Assembly (NCBI GenBank): GCA_934479825.1
Contig: CAKSOW010000059.1
Coordinates: forward strand, 1-6,032
Reading direction: 5' to 3'
Source: an uncultured Eubacteriales bacterium
Lineage (GTDB): Bacteria > Bacillota > Clostridia > Oscillospirales > CAG-382
Length of the DNA stretch: 6,032 nucleotides
Shown: one piece after another, positions 1 to 5,819 of the stretch
Position numbering within the stretch: position 1 is the stretch's first letter
Layout: each line of letters starts with the position of its first letter
Made by a program: the position numbers and the translations under genes
Notes under the pieces: generated by a model
Told to the model about the DNA's origin: nothing
Databases searched by the model: none
The model's input: only the letters and a program-made list of their open reading frames with translations

Positions 1-170
1 GGCTTCCATCCTGACCGACGCTCTGATTCACGAAGTTCTACCGTGCACGTGTCCAACTTGCACTTGCAATTTGCGGTCACCTTTCCTTCAAAAAATTTCG
101 AATTTCTATATTTTATACACAGTATAACTTTCTGTTGCCGTAACCCGGAGAAATAAGTGTTTAAAAATGC
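1..170. other. Left flank with no recognised gene; possible partial minus-strand ORF at the edge
   Basis: No gene is recognised here. On the minus strand a GTG codon at 80-78, preceded by AAGGA only a few bases upstream, opens a frame that runs off the left edge (26 codons, starting VTANCKCKLDTCTVELRE). It is Cys- and charge-rich and resembles no family I know. The 90-170 stretch is AT-rich (for example TATAAAATATAG on the minus strand) and could hold a promoter for it, but no convincing -35 box is visible. Two plus-strand frames are also open from the edge for about 40-52 codons and have no recognisable content. Treat this as intergenic DNA or the edge of an unknown gene. Confidence 0.25.
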
Positions 171-207
171 AAAACAAGCGTACTCACCATTACTTGCGTG
201 AGTACGC
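171..207 (-). terminator. Factor-independent terminator of the sugar-acid operon
   Basis: A perfect 10-base-pair inverted repeat, GCGTACTCAC (178-187) and GTGAGTACGC (198-207), has a 10-base loop. Read on the minus strand, the stem is followed directly by TTGTTTT (177-171). It lies 55 bases after the stop codon of the GH28-like gene, the last gene of the operon. On the plus strand no T-run follows the stem, so it acts in one direction only. Confidence 0.85.
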
Positions 208-262
208 CTATTCAAATTTGCAGCGTAAAGGATATGAAAAACGCAGATAAGCGGAACTTAAC

Positions 263-1639
263 TTAATACTCCGGCTTCTCCAGCGTTACTCTTCCTTCAA
301 ATTGAAGTTCGTGTGCCAGCTCAACAACCATGCGCATTTCATTTGCAGAGTGCATTGTCCGGCCCTGCACGGTCACGTTTTCAAAACGTATATCTCGCGG
401 GCGGTGCATTTCGTTTGTCATTTCAAAGCCGCGGATGATGGATACGGGGAATAGCGGACCCGTAACATCAATATTGCGGAATACAATATTTTCCACATCA
501 CCGCGAACACGATCCAACGAATACTTGCAATCGAGTATTTTAATATCTACAAGCTTCTCCTGCGCATCTTCAATACGAATATTCTCGTAACGTACGTTAT
601 GAACTTTTGCACGATCCGCATTGTGAATGGTCAAAACGCCGCCGGACTGATTGCCTTCATATTCGCAATGAATAATGTCGCAATCTTCAAAGACAACATC
701 TGAAACCTCATTACAGCGCAGCTCATAGCCGATTTCCAATGCATTGCCCGGTTCGGCATTCCAAAGAACGCAGCGCCGAACCTTGATATCCCGCACATTG
801 CAGCAGGCTGCCGGACCGGGAAGCGCACAGGCCTTGATGCAAACACAGTCATCGCAGGCCCGAATAAAGCAATCCTCTACCAAAACCTCTTCGCAACCGA
901 CAATATCAATGCCGTCGCCGGTAACAAGACGAGACATAATATTTACATCGCGAATTATAACGTCTCTGCAAGCCCCCGGCACCACATTCCAAACACCGTT
1001 GTCCACCACGGAAATTCCTTCAACAAGAATGTGCTTGCCGAGATAAAAAGACACCATAAGGCGACCGCCGTTTTCATCCGGCTTATGCCAAACGCCTCCG
1101 TAAAGAATTCCGTTTCCGGAGACACGAACATTATCGGCCATATTCGAATAAATACGGCCGCAAACCACACAGCCTTCTTCTAAATAAGCGCTTTCCCCGG
1201 ACTTTAACTCCAGATTTCCGACATTGTAAATCTGTCCTTTCCGGAAATAATAGGTTTCGCCTTTAGAACGCGGCGCAACATAGCAGCTGGAAAGAATCAA
1301 AAGCGGTCGCTTCAAATCGTTATCCAATTCAAGGCTCACCTTTGCTTTATACGGAAGCGAAAATCGAATATGATTTTCTTCTCTGTCAAACGGAATTTCT
1401 AAAGACTGAGGGCGCAAAACGGCTTTTTTAAAGCTGTCCGAAACACAAACCTCTACGGAAACGGGAGCATCATCGCGGCGCACTACAATCGCGTAATCAA
1501 AAGAATCCGTGTGGTAAACGGTCTGCTCCTGACCGTTGCAATACAGTGTGTATCTCGGCGATTTCGGAAGCTCGGAAAAATCATGGATCTCAAATAAAGG
1601 TTCGTTCGGAAATAACGGATTCGGGTTATATTTAGGCAT
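263..1639 (-). CDS. GH28-like (polygalacturonase-type) right-handed beta-helix glycoside hydrolase, cytoplasmic
   Basis: 458 residues. An N-terminal beta-rich domain (about 1-125) precedes a parallel beta-helix (about 130-455) with many V.I.D/V.N.. coil repeats, as in clan GH-N (GH28 polygalacturonases and rhamnogalacturonases, GH49 dextranases). GDGIDI at 241-246 and CDDC at 262-265 match the NTD and DD motifs of GH28; the D242 to D263 spacing of 21 equals that of fungal polygalacturonase. The usual GHG histidine is replaced by GNALEIG (298-304), and no RIK motif is seen near 334-340, so the substrate cannot be named. There is no signal peptide, which suggests action on imported oligosaccharides. 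The start is set by GGAGGT nine bases before this ATG; an in-frame ATG at 1729 lies inside the upstream dehydratase gene and lacks family support. It is the last operon gene, 17 bases after the dehydratase stop. The protein has 19 cysteines, unusually many. Confidence 0.85.
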   Translation of the reverse strand: MPKYNPNPLFPNEPLFEIHDFSELPKSPRYTLYCNGQEQTVYHTDSFDYAIVVRRDDAPVSVEVCVSDSFKKAVLRPQSLEIPFDREENHIRFSLPYKAKVSLELDNDLKRPLLILSSCYVAPRSKGETYYFRKGQIYNVGNLELKSGESAYLEEGCVVCGRIYSNMADNVRVSGNGILYGGVWHKPDENGGRLMVSFYLGKHILVEGISVVDNGVWNVVPGACRDVIIRDVNIMSRLVTGDGIDIVGCEEVLVEDCFIRACDDCVCIKACALPGPAACCNVRDIKVRRCVLWNAEPGNALEIGYELRCNEVSDVVFEDCDIIHCEYEGNQSGGVLTIHNADRAKVHNVRYENIRIEDAQEKLVDIKILDCKYSLDRVRGDVENIVFRNIDVTGPLFPVSIIRGFEMTNEMHRPRDIRFENVTVQGRTMHSANEMRMVVELAHELQFEGRVTLEKPEY

Positions 1640-1648
1640 AAACAGATT

Positions 1649-1654
1649 ACCTCC
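1649..1654 (-). promoter_or_regulatory. Ribosome binding site that fixes the GH28-like start
   Basis: GGAGGT on the minus strand, nine bases before the ATG at 1639-1637. It lies in the 17-base gap after the dehydratase stop codon (1659-1657) and decides for this start over the in-frame ATG 90 bases upstream. Confidence 0.85.
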
Positions 1655-1656
1655 AA

Positions 1657-2892
1657 TCACGGACGAACCGAAGTTCCGTCCGGCAGCCTGGCAAGCATCC
1701 AATCCCATGAAACGGCACCGGGCTTGCAAGGATATTTTGCGGCTAATTTTTCATCAAAGTCCACACCGATACCCGGCCGATCGCTTAAATAAAGGTATCC
1801 GTCTCGACGCTGCGGCATTCCGGGGAACATTTCGGTCATCAGTTGACCGTTAAGCTGCGCATACAGACCGGTAAAGCTGTCCGCCCATTCCTGAACTCCG
1901 AAATTCGGGCTTGAAATATCCATGTGCAGATTGACGGCATGACCGATGGGGGTCATATCGACAGGGCCGTGCCACGCGGTGCGGACACCGTATGCATCGC
2001 ACAGTGCAATCAGCTTTCTCGCCGGAGTAATACCGCCGATCTGACTGATATGAACACGAATATAATCAATCAGATGTTCCTGTACCAAATGTCTCCATTC
2101 ATGCGGATTATTAAACAGTTCACCCATCGCAATCGGTGTAGCACATTGCTGGCGAATCATTTTAAACCAATCGCACTGCTCAGGCGGAAGGGCGTCTTCC
2201 AAGAACAACAGATGATACGGCTCCAGGGCTTTAGCAAAATTCACCGCATCAATCGGTGCAAGACGCTCGTGAGCATCGTGGCAAAGTTCAATTTCATCGC
2301 CATAGACCGAACGAAGTTTTTCCATCATTTTCAGAGTCGTGCGCATATAAGCTTTCGGATCAAAATATGCACCCTTCGGCGGATTTTCCGGTTTATGAAT
2401 TTGAGCGCCCTTACCGCCACCGTAGCCGCCGGCTTGTACACGAATGTTCCGATAGCCCAGCTCTCTTAATGCTGCAACGCGCTCAACAACGATATCTGCC
2501 GAAGCGCCTTCGGCATGGGTATAGCACGGAACCGCAGGGCGGCATTTGCCGCCAAAAAGCTGATAAAGGGGCATTCCCGCCATCTTGCCTTTGATGTCCC
2601 ACAGTGCCATATCCACACCTGCCAGGGCATTATTAAGCACCGGTCCGTTGCGCCAATAGCTCATTCCCATGACCGATTGCCAGATATCTTCGATATCGGC
2701 AGGGTCCTTTCCGATCAGAAAAGGCTTCAAATAGTCATTAATAACGGTTTCAACCGCACGATAGCGGTGTGCAAAGGTAGCACACCCTAAACCATAAAGC
2801 TCCGGTTCATTAGTCAGTACTTTCACCACGACCAGACTGATGCCTTCCGGAGCCGTGCAGATTACTCGAACATCACGAATTTCAATTCCCAT
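1657..2892 (-). CDS. Enolase-superfamily sugar-acid dehydratase, RspA / D-mannonate dehydratase (ManD) type
   Basis: 411 residues, the usual length of the mandelate racemase/muconate lactonizing enzyme-like RspA/ManD subgroup. The N-terminal capping domain (about 1-120) carries GMSYWRNGPVLNNALAGVDM and ALWDIKGKMAGMPLYQLFGG. The TIM barrel follows with metal ligands D206 (CHDAH), E232 (FLEDALPPE) and E258 (AMGELFN), plus H208 two residues after the first ligand and H308/D312 in WHGPVDM. ManD enzymes use an Arg/Tyr pair and this His as acid-base groups; R151 and Y157 in IRVQAGGYGGG are candidates, and the KxK of mandelate racemase is absent. Known members dehydrate D-mannonate and/or D-gluconate to 2-keto-3-deoxy-D-gluconate with Mg2+, but many members are inactive on both, so the exact acid is open. 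The start has GAGGA seven bases upstream, inside the end of the SDR gene; the gap between the genes is 3 bases, implying translational coupling. Confidence 0.92.
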   Translation of the reverse strand: MGIEIRDVRVICTAPEGISLVVVKVLTNEPELYGLGCATFAHRYRAVETVINDYLKPFLIGKDPADIEDIWQSVMGMSYWRNGPVLNNALAGVDMALWDIKGKMAGMPLYQLFGGKCRPAVPCYTHAEGASADIVVERVAALRELGYRNIRVQAGGYGGGKGAQIHKPENPPKGAYFDPKAYMRTTLKMMEKLRSVYGDEIELCHDAHERLAPIDAVNFAKALEPYHLLFLEDALPPEQCDWFKMIRQQCATPIAMGELFNNPHEWRHLVQEHLIDYIRVHISQIGGITPARKLIALCDAYGVRTAWHGPVDMTPIGHAVNLHMDISSPNFGVQEWADSFTGLYAQLNGQLMTEMFPGMPQRRDGYLYLSDRPGIGVDFDEKLAAKYPCKPGAVSWDWMLARLPDGTSVRP

Positions 2893-2895
2893 GGA

Positions 2896-3708
2896 TTATT
2901 CCTCTTTTTTACGGGCACCCCAAGAGGTGCTGTTTCTTCCTTCCGGCATACCGGGCAAAATCAGGCCTCCGTCGACCCGAATTGTTTCGCCCGTAATGTA
3001 ATCAGACTGCTCATCGGCAAGAAACGCAACGGCGTTTGCCACATCTTCCGGCGTGCCTGAGCGTTCAAGCGGGATGCGCGTTCCCAGTTCTTCCCAAAAA
3101 TCCGTGGGAATCCATTTAAGCTTCGCTAAATATTCTTTGCTTCGTATGGCAATGGCGCCCGGTGCTACACAGTTAACTCGGATGCCGTAGGGCGCAAGAT
3201 CAAGCGCCGCCGATTGGCTTGCTCGACGAATAGCCGCTTTTACACCGCCGTAAACCGCATCTTCAGGATAAGCACGTTCTGCACGACTGGAAGTAATATT
3301 TACAATACTTCCTCGTATATTGCGCTCAATCATAATTTTTGCGGCGGTCTGCATACAGAACAAGCTGTTTTTCAAATCAAGATTAATCAGCTCGTCAACA
3401 ACTTCCGGTGTCAAATCCAAAATACTTTGCATTCGCGTTCTGCCGGCATTATTTACCAGCACATTCAAGCCGTCCAGCTCTTCAGCTGCCTGTTTTACAA
3501 AGGCCGGTCCGGCACCGCTTTGGCACATATCTGCCCGGTACGCCCTGCAGCGTCTGCCTAATGCCTCAATCTGTGCGGTAAGGCTTTCTGCCTGCTCCTG
3601 TGCAGAACAATAAGAAAAACCAATATCATATCCTGCCCGCGCAAGATGCAGCGCAATACCGCGGCCAATGCCTTGGCTGGCACCGGTAATAATTGCAATT
3701 TTGGCCAT
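2896..3708 (-). CDS. Short-chain dehydrogenase/reductase (classical SDR), probable sugar or sugar-acid oxidoreductase
   Basis: 270 residues, one Rossmann-fold domain. The cofactor motif TGASQGIG is at 8-15 and NNAG at 86-89; the catalytic residues are S140, Y153 and K157 (YGGVK). PG at 183-184 and the C-terminal DYITGETIRVDGG (236-248) are typical of FabG/glucose dehydrogenase/gluconate 5-dehydrogenase-like SDRs. The position that is usually the catalytic Asn (in NLKG) reads D111 (LDLKNSLF). After beta-2 the sequence is FSYCSA with no acidic residue, which mildly favours NADP(H) over NAD(H). A hydrophilic tail after about residue 252 ends in RKKEE. The start has AGGAGG eight bases upstream. 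In this operon it more likely oxidises an aldose to a lactone, or reduces a keto-uronate to an aldonate, than acts in fatty-acid synthesis; this is inferred from its neighbours. Confidence 0.9.
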   Translation of the reverse strand: MAKIAIITGASQGIGRGIALHLARAGYDIGFSYCSAQEQAESLTAQIEALGRRCRAYRADMCQSGAGPAFVKQAAEELDGLNVLVNNAGRTRMQSILDLTPEVVDELINLDLKNSLFCMQTAAKIMIERNIRGSIVNITSSRAERAYPEDAVYGGVKAAIRRASQSAALDLAPYGIRVNCVAPGAIAIRSKEYLAKLKWIPTDFWEELGTRIPLERSGTPEDVANAVAFLADEQSDYITGETIRVDGGLILPGMPEGRNSTSWGARKKEE

Positions 3709-3765
3709 ATAAGCTCCTCCTTGGTGATGTTAGATTTATATATTATTTTTCCTGTGCTATGCCTT

Positions 3766-4782
3766 TCAAACGGACAGTACCATTGCGGCACCCGGCATGG
3801 GCACAGCACATTTCAGCCGTGGTACTCCTTCCGCATTCAGATCAAAAACGGTCAGCTCTGAGGACAGCTGGTTCGCGCAATAAATTTTATCTTCCCGTTC
3901 TCTCAACAGAAAATGGCGCGGGAATTTGCCTCCGCTGCTGCATCGGCCTTGCAATGTCAAAACCGCAGGATCGGATTCCGGCACAAGCCATACTATTTCA
4001 TCTGTCCCACGTACGCAAGCGTAGATTTTATTTCGACTTTCAGAAAAACAGATATGCGCGGTCAAAATTTGGCTGCCCTTCTCTGCCGTCGTTTGAATTT
4101 CGGACACAACAGAGCCGATACCATCGGAATCAAACCGAATCGAAAGAATTTCATTACTCAGCTCCGCCGTGACATAAAGAATGTTTTTATTCCAAGCCAT
4201 GTGACGCGGTCCTGATCCGGCAGGTGTTAAGATATATGGCTGCTGTGCAAAGGGGGTTAAGCTGCCGTCTTTTTCAACTGCGTATCGGTAAATCTTATCG
4301 CCGCCAAGGTCGGCGACGAACAGTTCATGACCGCTTTCAGAGAGAATTGAGGAATGAATGTGAGAATGTTCCTGTCTTTTTTCTACCGGTCCGCTGCCCG
4401 AAAACTCCAAATTCTGAAGCAAAATCATCTCGGTATCCGTAACCCCGATAACACTCAGTGTGCCGGAAAGGTAATTGGACACATAAACGGTCTTTCCGTC
4501 TTTAACACAAAGATGACAGCTTCCGGCTCCGGGAAACGCTATTTTCGCCGCAGACGAAAATGAGCCTTCAGAACTGTTCGGAACAAAATGCTGCAATAAG
4601 CCGCTGTCCGACTCCTTCAGCGCAAAAAATCCGCCGGAGCCGTCCGAAGCTAAAAAAGAAGGATTTTCTGCCGGGATTATTTTTTCAACCGTATTGTTCT
4701 CTTCCCGAAACAATGCAACGCCTTCTCCCGCCTTGGCCGGAATTCCGACCGGATAATGCGTGTAACCACCTATCAACAACAT
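3766..4782 (-). CDS. Seven-bladed beta-propeller lactonase (6-phosphogluconolactonase YbhE / carboxymuconate cyclase-like family)
   Basis: 338 residues, the normal length of the Pfam Lactonase family. Family signatures occur in order: IGGYTH near the N-terminus, ENPSFLA (39-45), SCHLCVKDGKTVYVSNYLSG (about 88-107), RQEHSHIH (136-143), VADLGGDKIYRY (156-167), GSGPRHMAW (189-197), LYVTAELSNEI (202-212) and GKFPRHF (285-291). H143 or a neighbour, R193, E207 and R289 line up with the His/Arg/Glu/Arg active-site set described for fungal carboxymuconate lactonizing enzyme. Bacterial members hydrolyse sugar lactones such as 6-phosphogluconolactone. Next to an SDR and an aldonate dehydratase, the likely role is opening an aldono-lactone in the cytoplasm; the substrate is unproven. 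No signal peptide. It is the first gene of the operon, 57 bases before the SDR gene. An in-frame TTG at 4788 sits only two bases from the GAGGT site, so the ATG at 4782 is preferred. Confidence 0.88.
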   Translation of the reverse strand: MLLIGGYTHYPVGIPAKAGEGVALFREENNTVEKIIPAENPSFLASDGSGGFFALKESDSGLLQHFVPNSSEGSFSSAAKIAFPGAGSCHLCVKDGKTVYVSNYLSGTLSVIGVTDTEMILLQNLEFSGSGPVEKRQEHSHIHSSILSESGHELFVADLGGDKIYRYAVEKDGSLTPFAQQPYILTPAGSGPRHMAWNKNILYVTAELSNEILSIRFDSDGIGSVVSEIQTTAEKGSQILTAHICFSESRNKIYACVRGTDEIVWLVPESDPAVLTLQGRCSSGGKFPRHFLLREREDKIYCANQLSSELTVFDLNAEGVPRLKCAVPMPGAAMVLSV

Positions 4783-4790
4783 ATCCAATC

Positions 4791-4795
4791 ACCTC
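4791..4795 (-). promoter_or_regulatory. Ribosome binding site that fixes the lactonase start
   Basis: GAGGT on the minus strand. It is eight bases before the ATG at 4782-4780 but only two before the in-frame TTG at 4788, so the ATG is the functional start. Confidence 0.8.
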
Positions 4796-4803
4796 ACAGG
4801 TTA

Positions 4804-4839
4804 TTAAAACATCACTTACTCATTACTTAAACATCATAT
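4804..4839 (-). repeat. Two direct copies of a TGATGTTTTAA-type motif at the operon start site (candidate operators)
   Basis: On the minus strand ATATGATGTTTAA (4839-4827) overlaps the -10 box and predicted start of the operon promoter, and TGATGTTTTAA (4814-4804) follows in the 5' leader, 25 bases further on at the same phase. A third copy lies at the gntR start site (5003-5016, plus strand). The placement suits repressor binding, but no binding evidence exists and AT-rich sequence can repeat by chance. Confidence 0.45.
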
Positions 4840-4861
4840 CAGTTGATCTTTCCGGCGTCAA
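4833..4861 (-). promoter_or_regulatory. Sigma-A-type promoter of the lactonase-SDR-dehydratase-GH28 operon
   Basis: On the minus strand TTGACG (4861-4856) and TATGAT (4838-4833) are separated by exactly 17 bases. The predicted start near 4826 gives a leader of about 44 bases before the lactonase ATG. The -35 box overlaps a perfect palindrome GTCAATTGAC (4857-4866). Confidence 0.8.
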
Positions 4862-4866
4862 TTGAC
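4857..4866. promoter_or_regulatory. Perfect palindrome over the operon -35 box
   Basis: GTCAATTGAC is self-complementary over ten bases and overlaps the TTGACG -35 box. The gntR -35 box lies in a related dyad with GTCAA/TTGAC arms (4966-4983), so both may be bound by one dimeric regulator. Part of the similarity comes simply from the TTGAC of the -35 consensus. Confidence 0.35.
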
Positions 4867-4868
4867 TA

Positions 4869-4896
4869 ACTGCAACAAAAGCAGTGCAAATATTTG
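4869..4896. repeat. Two small dyads upstream of the operon promoter
   Basis: ACTGC (4869-4873) and GCAGT (4881-4885) form an inverted repeat with a 7-base spacer, followed by the perfect palindrome CAAATATTTG (4887-4896). They lie just upstream of the operon -35 box, where an activator or catabolite regulator could bind. No known consensus is matched. Confidence 0.3.
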
Positions 4897-4965
4897 TAAA
4901 GCTCGACAAATTCTCACCAATCGCACCATTTTACCGCAAATCAATGTCTGTTCGCATATATTTTA

Positions 4966-4983
4966 TTTGACCTTTGCGTCAAA
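4966..4983. promoter_or_regulatory. Inverted repeat over the gntR -35 box, candidate operator
   Basis: TTTGACCTTTGCGTCAAA has perfect 6-base arms (TTTGAC and GTCAAA) around a 6-base centre and contains the -35 hexamer of the gntR promoter. It could be an autoregulatory site for the GntR protein; inference only. Confidence 0.35.
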
Positions 4984-4995
4984 TTATGATATCAT
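4967..4995 (+). promoter_or_regulatory. Sigma-A-type promoter of the gntR-family gene
   Basis: TTGACC (4967-4972) and TATCAT (4990-4995) are separated by exactly 17 bases. The -10 box is the right half of a perfect palindrome ATGATATCAT (4986-4995). The predicted start near 5002 gives a leader of about 33 bases. Confidence 0.75.
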
Positions 4996-5002
4996 GACGA
5001 AT

Positions 5003-5016
5003 ATATGATGTTAAAG
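5003..5016 (+). repeat. Copy of the shared promoter motif at the gntR start site
   Basis: ATATGATGTTAAAG begins at the predicted transcription start and differs by one base from ATATGATGTTTAAG at the operon promoter (minus strand). Similarity continues into GAAATTGAG versus TAATGAG. Candidate operator for autoregulation. Confidence 0.45.
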
Positions 5017-5034
5017 AAATTGAGATGATGTATA

Positions 5035-5787
5035 ATGGTAGTATATCAGCGTGTACATGATGAAATTCTGCAAGCACTAAAAGATAATGTTTACCCGGTC
5101 GGCACATTTTTGCCTCCGGAGCCGGAGCTGGAACGAATTTACTCTGTAAGCCGCACAACTGTACGCAGAGCCATTGCCAAGCTTTCTGAAGAAGGGTATG
5201 TACAGGTACGACAGGGCTACGGAACTATGGTTCTGAAAAATATCTACCCATCCGAAACCTTTGAGTTTTCCAGACTGCACCATTTTGAAAATACTCTTTC
5301 CATTCGTCATGTAAACGTTCCAAACCCGGAAAAAATGTCTGCGCGCGGTATGTACATTAACACTGTCCCGGCCGATAAAGTTGTATCAGAAGCACTTCAG
5401 GTTAAACTTAATACTCCCGTTTTTCGCGTACAGCGCATTTTTTACAGCGGAGAAACCCCTTTGATGTTTTTAAACAACTATGTTCGCACGGATTTTTTTC
5501 CGGGATTAGATCAACACACCGAGCAGTTTTGGGACTTATATCCTTTTCTGGTCCGCAATTATAATGTTGATTATCAGGGATGTACCGAATACCTCTCTGC
5601 AGCTGCGGCTGATTTGGTAGATTCACAGATTTTGCATATATCCCCGGGGACGCCTTTACTGAACAGCCGCAGAATTGCAGCATGCAATCTGGGGCCGCTT
5701 GAATATGCAGTACTTAGAATTCGAACGGATCTTATGGAGCTGTGTATTACCATGGGACCCTCTGTTTGGCCGGATACCCTTAATTGA
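5035..5787 (+). CDS. GntR-family transcriptional regulator, HutC/UTRA subfamily
   Basis: 250 residues, standard for the subfamily. An N-terminal winged helix (about 3-68) carries YPVGTFLPPEPELERIYSVS then RTTVRRAIAKL as the recognition helix and EEGYVQVRQGYGTMV as the wing. A UTRA effector-binding domain (about 85-245) follows, with KLNTPVFRVQRIFYSGETPL as its typical strand pattern. HutC-type members are usually repressors released by a sugar, sugar phosphate or sugar acid. It is transcribed away from the operon from its own promoter in the shared control region, so it is the likely local regulator, with an intermediate of the pathway as the probable inducer (inference). The ribosome binding site is weak (TTGAGATGATG before the ATG), which fits low expression. 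The nearby upstream ATGs at 5025 and 5028 are out of frame. The stop is only 32 bases from the outer IS end. Confidence 0.92.
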   Translation: MVVYQRVHDEILQALKDNVYPVGTFLPPEPELERIYSVSRTTVRRAIAKLSEEGYVQVRQGYGTMVLKNIYPSETFEFSRLHHFENTLSIRHVNVPNPEKMSARGMYINTVPADKVVSEALQVKLNTPVFRVQRIFYSGETPLMFLNNYVRTDFFPGLDQHTEQFWDLYPFLVRNYNVDYQGCTEYLSAAAADLVDSQILHISPGTPLLNSRRIAACNLGPLEYAVLRIRTDLMELCITMGPSVWPDTLN

Positions 5788-5819
5788 TTTCCAATTCAAA
5801 TCAAAACAAAAAAGCACCC

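Noticed and set aside
1640..1729. In-frame upstream ATG that would add 30 residues to the GH28-like protein
   Set aside because: It lies inside the dehydratase gene, has no ribosome binding site, and the internal ATG at 1639 has a perfect GGAGGT nine bases upstream.
1924..2469. 181-codon open frame on the plus strand
   Set aside because: It is antisense to the well-supported dehydratase, and its translation shows no family motif.
2896..3708. Uronate dehydrogenase (Udh) assignment for the SDR
   Set aside because: Udh is an extended/atypical SDR with a TGxxGxxG motif; this protein has the classical TGxxxGxG motif.
2896..3708. FabG (3-oxoacyl-ACP reductase) of fatty-acid synthesis
   Set aside because: No fatty-acid genes are nearby, and the operon partners all fit sugar-acid metabolism; similarity to FabG is general to classical SDRs.
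3693..4172. 159-codon open frame on the plus strand
   Set aside because: It is antisense to the lactonase and SDR start, with low-complexity composition and no ribosome binding site or motif.
4783..4788. TTG start two codons upstream for the lactonase
   Set aside because: It is only two bases from the GAGGT site; the ATG at 4782 has normal spacing.
4862..4966. Catabolite-response (cre) site in the control region
   Set aside because: No stretch fits the TGWAANCGNTNWCA consensus well enough.
5784..5804. TTGATTT/AAATCAA hairpin right after the gntR stop as terminator
   Set aside because: The stem is all A/T except one pair and is followed by A-rich, not T-rich, sequence on the plus strand.
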